NCBI GenBank assembly: GCA_021850555.1
Contig: JAJZLX010000390.1
Location: 1-6,256, forward strand
Origin: Pseudomonadota bacterium
GTDB taxonomy: Bacteria > Pseudomonadota > Gammaproteobacteria > Steroidobacterales > Steroidobacteraceae
Reading direction: 5' to 3'
DNA length: 6,256 nt
Shown here: positions 1 through 6,076 of the stretch, in pieces
Position numbering within the stretch: the stretch's first letter is position 1
Layout: each line of letters starts with the position of its first letter
Position numbers and translations under genes: made by a program
Notes under the pieces: model-generated
The model's database searches: none
Seen by the model: only the letters and a program-made list of their open reading frames with translations
What the model was told of the DNA's origin: nothing

Positions 1-431
1 GCGTCGCGAATCTGAGCCTCGCCACCAATGAGCAGTGGCGGGACAAGAACACCGGCGAGCAGCAGGAGCGCACGGAGTGGCACCGACTCGCCCTCTTCGG
101 CAAGCTCGCGGAGATCGCCGGACAGTACCTGCGCAAAGGGGCGCAGGTCTATGTGGAGGGACGCCTGCGCACCCGCAAGTGGCAGGACCGCGACGGACAC
201 GACCGCTACAGCACCGAGATTGTCGTGAACGAGCTGCAGATGCTTGGCGGGCGCGGCGGTACGTCTCAGGCCGGTCCGGACCGGCCCTCCGCGCCGGCGG
301 AGAGCCGAGAGCCTGCGGGCCGCGCGGACATGCCCTTCGATGATGACATCCCCTTCGCCTGGGCGCTCCTCGCACCCATCGGCACCCTTCTCGCGACGCT
401 CGCTCCGCATGCGGCGCGGCTGGTGGCCTGA
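1..431 (+). CDS. ssb: Single-stranded DNA-binding protein (SSB), 5' end missing
   Basis: Binds single-stranded DNA during replication, recombination and repair. The readable frame starts at base 3 and gives 142 residues; compared with usual bacterial SSBs about 28-30 N-terminal residues lie upstream of the window. Visible OB-fold landmarks are [10 protein letters not shown] near the left edge, then [28 protein letters not shown] and the strand ending [15 protein letters not shown] Gly/Pro/Ala-rich linker (visible residues 83-108) leads to the acidic tip [10 protein letters not shown] (109-118), the motif that normally recruits partner proteins. In most SSBs the protein ends at that Phe. Here the frame continues for 24 mostly hydrophobic residues to TGA at 429-431. 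A phage/plasmid-type SSB is likely because the next genes are a J-domain protein, an excisionase-like protein and an integrase. Identity as SSB is certain; the role of the extension is unknown. Confidence 0.95.
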   Translation, partial: VANLSLATNEQWRDKNTGEQQERTEWHRLALFGKLAEIAGQYLRKGAQVYVEGRLRTRKWQDRDGHDRYSTEIVVNELQMLGGRGGTSQAGPDRPSAPAESREPAGRADMPFDDDIPFAWALLAPIGTLLATLAPHAARLVA

Positions 432-440
432 GAACACCCC

Positions 441-1043
441 ATGCGCGAGGCCATTGAGGCATACCCTCTCGCGTGGCCGCCGGGCTGGCCGCGCAACAAA
501 TCCCACCAGCGCTCCCGCGCGAAGTTCTCGACCTCCGGCCGCCTACTCTCCGTGATGGACGGGATCCAGCGTGTGCTGCTCGAACTCGAGCGCCTCGGCG
601 TGAAGCGTGATGACCTCGTGATCTCAACCGAGATCCCCACGCGCCTCGACGGCTTGCCGCGGTCCGACCGCACGGTCGCCGATCCTGGGGTCGCCGTCTA
701 CTGGCGCAAGGGCAAAGACACCCGCTGCATGGCGATCGACCGCTATGACCGGGTCGCCGACAACCTGGCGGCGATCGCAGCCACTCTCGAGGCCATGCGC
801 GCGATCGAGCGCCACGGCGGCGCGGAGATTCTCAACCGCGCGTTCACCGGATTCGTCGCGCTGCCCGCGCCCGAGCAATGGTGGCAAGTGCTCGGTGTCG
901 CAGAGAACGCCACGGGCGAGGAAATCGACGCCGCTTGGCGGCGCTTGGCGGCGCGGCATCATCCGGACCGGGGCGGCGACAGCGCGCAGATGGCGAGGAT
1001 CAATGCGGCACGGGACCAGGGACACGTGAGGGGCCACGAATGA
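441..1043 (+). CDS. Phage-type J-domain protein (C-terminal DnaJ domain)
   Basis: A 200-residue protein whose C-terminus (about residues 147-192) is a J domain. It opens WWQVLGVAENATGEEIDAAW and has the HPD tripeptide at 174-176 followed by RGG, which is the site that stimulates DnaK ATPase. The first 140 residues are a separate conserved-looking domain: YPLAWPPGWPR near the start, DLVISTEIPTRLDGLPRS at about 59-75, then DPGVAVYW and DRYDRVADNLAAIA. I recognise this arrangement from proteobacterial prophages but know no proven function. Recruitment of host DnaK to remodel replication or recombination complexes is an inference. It lies 9 bp after ssb with no strong Shine-Dalgarno, so translation may be coupled to ssb. 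Its stop overlaps the next start as ATGA. The start at 441 is preferred because the Trp/Pro-rich N-terminus looks conserved. There is no Gly/Phe region or zinc-binding domain, so it is not a canonical DnaJ. Confidence 0.85.
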   Translation: MREAIEAYPLAWPPGWPRNKSHQRSRAKFSTSGRLLSVMDGIQRVLLELERLGVKRDDLVISTEIPTRLDGLPRSDRTVADPGVAVYWRKGKDTRCMAIDRYDRVADNLAAIAATLEAMRAIERHGGAEILNRAFTGFVALPAPEQWWQVLGVAENATGEEIDAAWRRLAARHHPDRGGDSAQMARINAARDQGHVRGHE

Positions 1044-1276
1044 GATTGGCGTCTCTCGGTGAATTTCGCCGGCTGATCTATACGCCGGACAGCGCCCCGT
1101 CCCTGAATACGCTCCGTGCGCGCATCCGCAACGGCCGCCTCACGGGCGGCGTCATTGACGGGGGGCACTATTATGTGGATCTCGACGAGTTCGACCGCAA
1201 GCACAACTTGCGGGGCCAAATTGCTGCGGCCCAGACTACGCTTGAGGCGGACTCCCGGTTGGCGGGCCTGATCTGA
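1040..1276 (+). CDS. Excisionase-like small DNA-binding protein
   Basis: A 78-residue protein that resembles lambda-type excisionases, which bend DNA at attachment sites and steer the integrase toward excision. The pattern is a short N-terminal hydrophobic/aromatic segment (LASLGEFRRLIY), then a helix with SLNTLRARIRNGRL at 21-34, then a small beta wing with GGHYYVDLDEFDR at 41-53, as expected for a winged-helix (MerR/Xis-like) fold. The ATG at 1040 overlaps the TGA of the J-domain gene and is preceded by GAGGGG at 1028-1033 with a 6-nt spacer, so this start is well supported even though the frame stays open further upstream. The integrase gene begins 12 bp after its stop, the usual xis-int order. 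Function is inferred from size, fold pattern and neighbour; it could also regulate transcription of the module. Confidence 0.75.
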   Translation: MRLASLGEFRRLIYTPDSAPSLNTLRARIRNGRLTGGVIDGGHYYVDLDEFDRKHNLRGQIAAAQTTLEADSRLAGLI

Positions 1277-1288
1277 ACGAGGTAGCCT

Positions 1289-2449
1289 ATGGACATGGGG
1301 CGACCGAATTCGCGGGGATACCCGCCTTATATGCGGGCGGATGCGAGTCGCGGGGGATGGGTTGTCGCCAACCCCGTCACCGGCAAGCGTCGCCGATTCT
1401 CCGACGAAGTGAAGGCACGCGAGACAGCACTGCTGCTCGCCGAGTGGGTCGAAAAAGAACGACAAGCGCGCACTCTGGATGCTGGATTGCCCACGATCGC
1501 CGGCTTGGTCGATCGCTGGAAGACTGATTGTCTGCCCTTCATGCCATGGGACAAGGGCACTCGCCAAAACAACCTATACAAGATCGAGCGCGTCCGCCGC
1601 GAGCTCGGCGCGCGGCAAGTCGCGCGAACCGATCGTTTGTTTCTGCATTCCTGGCTTTCGTCGTTCTGCCACAACGCCGACCAATGGAACAAGTGGCGCT
1701 ATGTCCTGGTGCTGCTCTGGAAATTCGCGCTCGAGATGAAGTTCGTGTCGGAAAACGAGCCGGAGTGCATTCAGGAGCGCAGCACCAGCAAAAAGCTCGA
1801 GATGAACCAGAAGGTGAGGAAGCAGCTCGACATCGAGGGATTCCGTGCCATTCACGAGAAGGCCCCGGGGTGGCTGCAACTGGCGATGGAACTGTCGATC
1901 GTGACCCTCCAGGCGCGCTCGGAAGTGTGCAATCTGCGGCACACCGATTTTCGCGCCGGGCACTTGTTCGTCATTCGGGACAAGGTGTCGGGGGACTCCG
2001 ACATGGCGTTCATCAAGATCGTGGTGACCGAGCAGATAGACGAACTCCGTCGACGAGCGCTGACTATGGACAATAGCGTCTCGCCATACCTGGTTCACCG
2101 GGCACCCGATCGACGGCGGCGGGAATGGATCGAAGGCAAGCCGCATTGGACATGGGTGGTACCAGACTATCTCTCCAAGGCATTTGCCGAAGCCCGCGAC
2201 CAGGTGCGGCGATTTGAGGCAATGCCACCCCGTGAGCGCCCGACCTTCCACGAGATCCGCGGGCTCGGTGCTCGAATTTATCGTGACCGCGGGGTATCAG
2301 AGGATGCGATCCGCGCGCTCATGACGCATGCGCACAAGCGCACGACGCAGATCTACCTGGATCGGGGGGCAGCCGCCCTCTCCGATGCTGATTACGTGGA
2401 AGTGCGAGCGTCGCTGACACTCGCGGAAATGGTCGGGAGCCTCTCCTGA
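1289..2449 (+). CDS. int: Lambda-type tyrosine recombinase (integrase)
   Basis: A 386-residue site-specific recombinase that would integrate and excise the element between attP and attB. Residues 3-40 (MGRPNSRGYPPYM, then GGWVVANPVTGKRRRFSD) look like a lambda-type arm-site-binding domain. Residues about 66-155 form the core-binding domain and about 180-380 the catalytic domain. Candidate catalytic residues are R210 (in TLQARSEVCNLR), K232 (VIRDKVSGDSD), H321 and R324 (TFHEIRGLGARIY), H347 (LMTHAHKRTTQIY) and nucleophile Y356, with the normal nine-residue H-to-Y spacing. The C-terminal half reads very like lambda Int (FHELRSLSARLY in lambda, from memory). R210 sits one position later than the ungapped lambda alignment would place it. 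GAGG at 1279-1282, 6 nt before ATG 1289, selects this start over the ATG at 1295. It is the last gene of the ssb-J-xis-int run. The frame is complete and looks intact. Confidence 0.95.
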   Translation: MDMGRPNSRGYPPYMRADASRGGWVVANPVTGKRRRFSDEVKARETALLLAEWVEKERQARTLDAGLPTIAGLVDRWKTDCLPFMPWDKGTRQNNLYKIERVRRELGARQVARTDRLFLHSWLSSFCHNADQWNKWRYVLVLLWKFALEMKFVSENEPECIQERSTSKKLEMNQKVRKQLDIEGFRAIHEKAPGWLQLAMELSIVTLQARSEVCNLRHTDFRAGHLFVIRDKVSGDSDMAFIKIVVTEQIDELRRRALTMDNSVSPYLVHRAPDRRRREWIEGKPHWTWVVPDYLSKAFAEARDQVRRFEAMPPRERPTFHEIRGLGARIYRDRGVSEDAIRALMTHAHKRTTQIYLDRGAAALSDADYVEVRASLTLAEMVGSLS

Positions 2450-2605
2450 CTGCGGCCCGCGGGGAGTGCCGCTAGCGCTCAAACACACGGCGCACTATCA
2501 CTACACGCCCCCCTGCCACCCATCCCGCGGCGGCTCATGCTTCGTCGGCGTGGCTGCCCCACCTGTGGGTCTGGGGGATTACTCGTGAGCACGCTCGTCA
2601 CGGCG

Positions 2606-2617
2606 GCGATAACCGTG
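2606..2617 (+). repeat. 12-bp direct repeat, copy 1 (GCGATAACCGTG)
   Basis: Exact match to 2734-2745, 128 bp downstream. It overlaps the right arm of the inverted repeat TCACGG/CCGTGA. It may be an integrase arm site, a regulator site or chance; two exact 12-mers this close are uncommon but not impossible in a window of this size. Confidence 0.4.
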
Positions 2618-2702
2618 ATACTCCGCCGCGCCGGGAAGGTGGACCGGCACGGAATACCCTCGGACGGTTGGCTGCTCAGGTGTCAGTTTATTGATACTCC
2701 CC

Positions 2703-2708
2703 AGAGGA
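2703..2708 (+). promoter_or_regulatory. Shine-Dalgarno AGAGGA that decides the start of the membrane protein
   Basis: AGAGGA lies 7 nt before GTG 2716 but only 1 nt before ATG 2710 (2 nt if counted from the GAGG core). The first spacing is normal for ribosome binding and the second is too tight, so the GTG is the better start. Confidence 0.55.
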
Positions 2709-2715
2709 TATGCCG

Positions 2716-3375
2716 GTGAAACACTTGATTGTTGCGATAACCGTGTGGGCATTCTGGACCGGTTTATTGACTTGGCTTCTGCACCGTCTGTTTCCTGGTA
2801 ATCCAGGACAGTCTCTCGCTTTGTGGTTCCAGGCTGTCGGTTCTATCGGGGCAGTATTCGCTGCCTTCTTTATCGCATGGCGACAATCAACTGAATCGCT
2901 GGCAACAATGCGCAACACGCAGCGAGGGAGGCGCAATAGCATACTGGCAGTCGCGGATGCGGCTCTTGAGCAGGTGCGTCATTTCGAGGAGATTCTTACG
3001 GGCCAGAACGCAAGAGCTCACATGATCATGGAATACGACAAGAGCATCGTCGAAGGTATCGTTGAGGCCCTCAGTAATGTGCCGGTCCACGAAATCGGAT
3101 CCCAAGAGGGTGTGACGGCGCTCTTAAAGATGAGGGATCAATTCCGTCGCCTCGGAGTCGTCATGCAGAAATATTTGGATGGTCCAACCAGGGATCCGGA
3201 AGCGCAACAAATGCTTGAGAGTAATTGGAATAGCGGCCCTACGCCGGCCGTTGCCATTCGAGACTTCGAACGTATTTTTGGAGAGAATGTGCGCACTCAA
3301 CTTGACGCGATCAAGCGCTACTACGAGGATATGAAAATGTCCATACGGACCCTCAATCAACTGGAAGCAGCATGA
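2716..3375 (+). CDS. Unknown membrane protein with two N-terminal transmembrane segments
   Basis: I do not recognise this protein. Starting at GTG 2716 it has 219 residues; an ATG two codons upstream (2710) is possible but lies too close to the AGAGGA ribosome site. Residues about 3-23 (LIVAITVWAFWTGLLTWLL) and 34-55 (ALWFQAVGSIGAVFAAFFIAW) are clear hydrophobic helices separated by a short FPGNPGQS loop, so it should be an inner-membrane hairpin. Positive residues after the second helix (RQ, then RNTQRGRR near 66-73) favour a cytoplasmic C-terminal domain of about 160 mostly helical, charged residues. No catalytic motif stands out. The gene overlaps the PIN-domain gene by ATGA at 3372-3375, so the two are probably translated together and may work together. 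GC is lower than in the flanking genes (34 of 60 bases in 2881-2940, counted by hand), which suggests a different origin from the integrase module. Confidence 0.75.
   Translation: MKHLIVAITVWAFWTGLLTWLLHRLFPGNPGQSLALWFQAVGSIGAVFAAFFIAWRQSTESLATMRNTQRGRRNSILAVADAALEQVRHFEEILTGQNARAHMIMEYDKSIVEGIVEALSNVPVHEIGSQEGVTALLKMRDQFRRLGVVMQKYLDGPTRDPEAQQMLESNWNSGPTPAVAIRDFERIFGENVRTQLDAIKRYYEDMKMSIRTLNQLEAA
2734..2745 (+). repeat. 12-bp direct repeat, copy 2 (GCGATAACCGTG)
   Basis: Second copy of the 12-mer at 2606-2617. It lies inside the start of the membrane-protein gene, where it encodes Ala-Ile-Thr-Val of the first membrane helix, so part of its conservation could be coding. Confidence 0.35.
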
Positions 3376-3734
3376 GCCTCGCAGTTCCAGTTGCCTGTTT
3401 TGACGCTTCCGCGCTCGTGAAACTGTATGTTGACGAACCCGGAGCCGACGCGGTTCGCAAGTATTGGAGTATCCCTGGGACACGCTATACGACACCCTTT
3501 TGCCTTTACGAAACACTCGGGATATTGAAAAGACTCAAGGTGACGGGCAAGCTCGAAATGGACGAGTATTTGCACAAGGCGACGAGCCTTGTGCACTGGT
3601 TTCGCGCATCTCAGTCACAACTGAAGGATTCTGACTTTACTGATCCTCGTGTTTTCAGCAGAGCGCGGGATATCGCGGTGCAATTTGATCTTGACTTATC
3701 AGATGCGTTTCAGTTGCTCAGCCGTAAGCGGTAA
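3372..3734 (+). pseudogene. PIN-domain (VapC-like) ribonuclease, 5' part, split by IS66 insertion
   Basis: PIN-domain proteins are Mg-dependent ribonucleases, most often toxins of VapBC-type systems. The start is VACFDASALVKLYVDEPGAD, with the first acidic residue at D11. E47 (LYETLGILKRL) and D111 (DLDLSDAFQLL) supply the next two. The frame then enters the insertion sequence after S117 and ends as Arg-Lys-Arg-stop inside its terminal repeat, giving 120 residues. The missing end, with the fourth acidic residue, is found intact at 6165-6256 on the far side of the element. ATG 3372 overlaps the stop of the membrane-protein gene. No small VapB-like antitoxin gene lies directly upstream; the partner position is filled by the membrane protein. 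The truncated product lacks the last strand/helix and D138 of the restored frame, so it is probably inactive. Confidence 0.88.
3716..3723 (+). repeat. Target-site duplication of the IS66 element, left copy (GCTCAGCC)
   Basis: Directly abuts the left terminal repeat. It is identical to 6157-6164, and 8 bp is the duplication length typical of the IS66 family. Confidence 0.95.
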
Positions 3735-3745
3735 TTCGCCGGCGT
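3724..3745 (+). repeat. IS66 terminal inverted repeat, tnpC-side end
   Basis: 22 bp, starting GTAAGCGGTAA, matching the reverse complement of 6135-6156 at 19 of 22 positions (mismatches at repeat positions 12, 16 and 17). Its TAA at 3732-3734 supplies the stop codon of the truncated PIN gene. Confidence 0.93.
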
Positions 3746-3750
3746 CTGGT

Positions 3751-5364
3751 CTACGCGGCGAGGGTATGTAAGGCTGAGCGCAGCGGATTCGCGGCGAAGT
3801 GCTGCTTCCACAGCCGCGGGGTGAGCTCGGCGACCCGCGCGGCGGGGTGCTGGCCGACGCGCTGCAGCACGTCGACGAGATAGGTGTAGACGTCGATCTC
3901 GTGCAATCGGCAGGTGGTGATCAAGCTCTGTACGATGCCCACCTGCTTGGCGCCGAGCTCGGTCCAACAGAAATTCCAATTTTTCCGACCCATCGGAATC
4001 ACCCGCAGCGCGCGCTCGAGATGGTTCGTGTCGATGGGCACTTCCGGGTCATTGAGGAACACCCGCAGCTCGATCCTCCGGTCCCGCACGTACTTGAGCG
4101 CCTTGATAAAGGGCGTGGCCGGCGCGAGCCCGTGCTGCGCGAGCCTCTCGTCCACCCACTCGAAGAACGCCTCGACGTGCGGCTTGCTGTGCGTCAGACG
4201 ATGCAAGCGCTTGATCTCGCCGGTGAGCTTTTTGTCCCGGATCTCCTCCTCGACGGCGTAGATCGCCGCGATGCGCTTGAGCCCTTCGCGCACTCTCTCG
4301 GGTTCGGCGGCTTCAGCCTCGAACAGCTCTCGCCTCGAATGACTCCAACACTGGGCGTGGATGAGGCCGACCTGCTTTGCGTAGCTCGCATACGCCGCGT
4401 ATCCATCAGTCAGCAACACTGAGCCTGGCGTATGCTGCTTTCCCAGGGCTCGCACGACGTTCTCTCCCTCCCGAGACGGGAAGAACGGGAAGCAGATCTC
4501 ATCGTGCTCGCCGTACACGGGCCAGAAGTAGGCGATCTTCATTTTCCCGTGCGCACTGCGGCCGGCCTTGATCGGGGTCTCATCCATCGTCTTCACGCGG
4601 CTGCCCCGGATGGAGTCGAACTGCGCGTCGTAGATGGGCTCGAGGAGACCTATCGACTGTTGACCCAGCTGCGTCAGCCAGGGTCGGCTGACATCGATGC
4701 CGCTGTCCGCGAGCCGCCGATGTTGACGGTAAAGAGGCTGGTGGTAATCGAACTTATCCCGCAGGAGCCCGGCCAGGAAGCTCACATCCGCTCGGCTGCC
4801 CTCGATCACCCCCTGCGGAGCAGGAGCGGCGATAATGGCCTGGGTGTCGCGGCGCTTGATCACCGGGCGTACGTACTTGAGGATCACGTAGCTGCCAGGG
4901 CGCTGCGCAATGCGGTAGCTGACCTTCTCTCCGATGAGCTCGTACTGATCGGCGCTCAAGCCCCCGACATCCGGGTGTGCGACCTCGATGGTCTCCACCG
5001 GCACGCGGCTCTCATCGAAGAACGGAACGCTCTCGGCCTCGCCCACGGCGGCCGCATCGCTTCGGCGCTCGCGGCGCGTGTGGGCTGCGACCACGCGCTC
5101 CTTGCGGGGCGCCGGCGTCTGCGGTGGGGCCAGTACTTCACCGAGTGCCAGCTGCGTCGCGTTCTCCAAAACCCGCAGCCGCTCGCTCTTCGTGCCGAAC
5201 ATCTGCCGCCTGAACCACTCGAGCTGGTGAGTGAGGGCGGCGAGCTGCCGGGTGAGGGCCTCGATCGTCTGCGCCTGTGAGCGCACGAGCCCGAGCAGCT
5301 CCGCGGCTGGCGGCGCCGCCATCTCAGTCTCGCTCGGGGGCTTCACGGTCGGCGCTTGATCCAT
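3751..5364 (-). CDS. tnpC: IS66 transposase TnpC (DDE catalytic subunit)
   Basis: 537 residues, the usual size for the IS66 transposase, which cuts and joins the element ends. Residues about 22-60 form a leucine-zipper-like coiled coil (LVRSQAQTIEALTRQLAALTH) leading to RRQMFGTKSER, the N-terminal signature of the family. The next segment (about 115-172, with IGEKVSYRIAQRPGSY) sits where many relatives have a zinc finger, but there are no cysteine pairs here. The catalytic core shows D261 (TMDETPIK), D320 (LLTDGYAAY) and E450 (DTNHLERALR), with CWSHSRRELF at 339-348 and MGRKNWNFCWTELG at 458-471, as expected. The ATG at 5364 overlaps tnpB by 41 bp. An alternative start, M15 at ATG 5322, lies one base after the tnpB stop (TGAGATG), which would fit termination-reinitiation. 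Neither start has a strong ribosome site. All key residues are present, so it is probably active. Confidence 0.96.
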   Translation of the reverse strand: MDQAPTVKPPSETEMAAPPAAELLGLVRSQAQTIEALTRQLAALTHQLEWFRRQMFGTKSERLRVLENATQLALGEVLAPPQTPAPRKERVVAAHTRRERRSDAAAVGEAESVPFFDESRVPVETIEVAHPDVGGLSADQYELIGEKVSYRIAQRPGSYVILKYVRPVIKRRDTQAIIAAPAPQGVIEGSRADVSFLAGLLRDKFDYHQPLYRQHRRLADSGIDVSRPWLTQLGQQSIGLLEPIYDAQFDSIRGSRVKTMDETPIKAGRSAHGKMKIAYFWPVYGEHDEICFPFFPSREGENVVRALGKQHTPGSVLLTDGYAAYASYAKQVGLIHAQCWSHSRRELFEAEAAEPERVREGLKRIAAIYAVEEEIRDKKLTGEIKRLHRLTHSKPHVEAFFEWVDERLAQHGLAPATPFIKALKYVRDRRIELRVFLNDPEVPIDTNHLERALRVIPMGRKNWNFCWTELGAKQVGIVQSLITTCRLHEIDVYTYLVDVLQRVGQHPAARVAELTPRLWKQHFAANPLRSALHTLAA

Positions 5365-5764
5365 CGGTGTACTTTACCAGAGCGTCACTGTTGGAAGAAG
5401 TGTTTGATTGAGATTTTATCCTCGACTCCGGCAGCCGATAGCGCTTGCGCTGCTTGCCCGGCTCGATGCCTTCCAACAGCAACTTCAATCCAGTCCAGTC
5501 CATCTCCCGCGTGCGCACCTGCGACCAGTCACTGATGAAACGACCGGCCTCGAGACGCTTCGCCCAGATGCAAAAGCCCGAGCGGTCGAAATACAGAACG
5601 CGCATCTGCGTCGCGCGCCGGTTGACGAAGACGTAGAGGCCACCATCGGTTGGATCGCCCCCCAGCCCGTGGCGCACCACCGCCTGCAGACCATCGAACG
5701 ACCGGCGCATGTCGCAGGGCTGCCCGTACAGCTGAACTCGGATCTGTCCCTCGGGAAAGAACAT
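5324..5764 (-). CDS. tnpB: IS66 accessory protein TnpB
   Basis: The conserved second gene of IS66 elements, needed for efficient transposition though its exact role is unsettled (it is unrelated to the RNA-guided TnpB nucleases). It has 146 residues. Hallmarks are QLYGQPCDMRRSFDGLQAVV (11-30) and the strand-rich block LYVFVNRRATQMRVLYFDR (43-61), followed by GFCIWAKRLEAGRF. Typical relatives are about 115 residues; here roughly 35 extra residues (112-146, rich in Ser, Asn, Asp and Lys) run over the tnpC start. ATG 5764 overlaps the tnpA stop as TGATG, so the start is likely coupled; the frame is open 19 codons further up but that stretch lacks family similarity and overlaps tnpA. Confidence 0.93.
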   Translation of the reverse strand: MFFPEGQIRVQLYGQPCDMRRSFDGLQAVVRHGLGGDPTDGGLYVFVNRRATQMRVLYFDRSGFCIWAKRLEAGRFISDWSQVRTREMDWTGLKLLLEGIEPGKQRKRYRLPESRIKSQSNTSSNSDALVKYTDGSSADREAPERD

Positions 5765-6072
5765 CAGCCACGTACCACTTGCAGCACCACCCCGCCACCG
5801 AGGTCTAGCCGGATCTCGCACCGGGACGAGCTCGCCCTCAGTGCCCCGAGATCGATGAACCCCGCCACCGGCTCCGCATCCGTCGATCTGCTCACCACGG
5901 CAGCCTCAGTTACCGCCGGCCTTTTGCGCAGCCTCGATCGCCAGCCGTAGAAAGTCCACGCACTGAGCCGCTCCCGCGCGCAGAAAGCCTGCACCGAGAG
6001 TCCGCTGTGGGCCTGCCGCGCTACCAGCTCGCGCCAGGTCTCCGCGCTTCGCCGCTGAATCACCTTGTGCAT
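5764..6072 (-). CDS. tnpA: IS66 accessory protein TnpA (helix-turn-helix)
   Basis: The first gene of the element, 102 residues. The N-terminal half matches the IS66 TnpA pattern: SAETWRELVARQAHSGLSVQ, AFCARERLS, then FYGWRSRLRKR, a helix-turn-helix at about residues 25-49 presumed to bind DNA such as the element ends. The second half (FIDLGALRASSSRCEIRLDL, then GGGVVLQVVRG) is a small strand-rich tail also usual for the family. ATG 6072 has GGAG 6 nt upstream, but that site lies inside a 9-bp hairpin stem. The stop overlaps the tnpB ATG as TGATG. Confidence 0.93.
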   Translation of the reverse strand: MHKVIQRRSAETWRELVARQAHSGLSVQAFCARERLSAWTFYGWRSRLRKRPAVTEAAVVSRSTDAEPVAGFIDLGALRASSSRCEIRLDLGGGVVLQVVRG

Positions 6073-6076
6073 CGTT

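Larger units (their letters stand above)
2450..2715 (+). other. Non-coding gap downstream of int; candidate attachment-site region
   Basis: About 266 bases lie between the integrase stop and the next gene, with no convincing coding sequence, tRNA or U-tract terminator. It contains the 8-bp palindrome CCCGCGGG (2456-2463), a GCGGC/GCCGC pair around it (2452-2456 and 2468-2472) without a following T run, and an inverted repeat TCACGG/CCGTGA (2598-2603 and 2613-2618, 9-nt loop). A 12-base sequence at 2606-2617 recurs at 2734-2745. Because attP usually flanks the integrase gene, this gap is a plausible place for the attachment core or arm sites. That is inference from position only, and no core repeat can be recognised with just one end of the element visible. 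Confidence 0.4.

Noticed and set aside
933..952. Perfect tandem repeat GCTTGGCGGC x2
   Set aside because: It encodes the Ala/Arg/Leu helix before the HPD motif of the J domain; the unit is 10 bp, not a multiple of three, and the protein pattern is normal, so it is probably chance in GC-rich code.
959..1567. 202-codon minus-strand open frame across the J-domain, xis and int genes
   Set aside because: It crosses three well-supported plus-strand genes and has no recognisable domain; a codon-bias shadow.
2452..2472. Possible terminator after int (GCGGC/GCCGC with internal CCCGCGGG)
   Set aside because: The stem is short with a long loop and is not followed by a T run.
2668..2698. Possible promoter TTGGCT ... 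GATACT ahead of the membrane-protein gene
   Set aside because: Only partial matches to -35 and -10 with 19-bp spacing, and it would start transcription at or inside the ribosome site.
2537..2719. 60-codon plus-strand open frame (start MLRRRGCPTCG) between int and the membrane-protein gene
   Set aside because: No ribosome site, mixed composition without a recognisable domain, and it overlaps the start of the next gene. One CxxC and a hydrophobic patch are not enough to call a gene.
4432..5280. 282-codon plus-strand open frame
   Set aside because: It lies wholly antisense to tnpC, which has clear family motifs; long antisense frames are expected in GC-rich coding DNA.
3888..5364. TnpC lacking the zinc-finger cysteines as a sign of novelty or decay
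   Set aside because: IS66 transposases with a cysteine-free version of this segment are, to my knowledge, common, and the catalytic D, D and E are all present.
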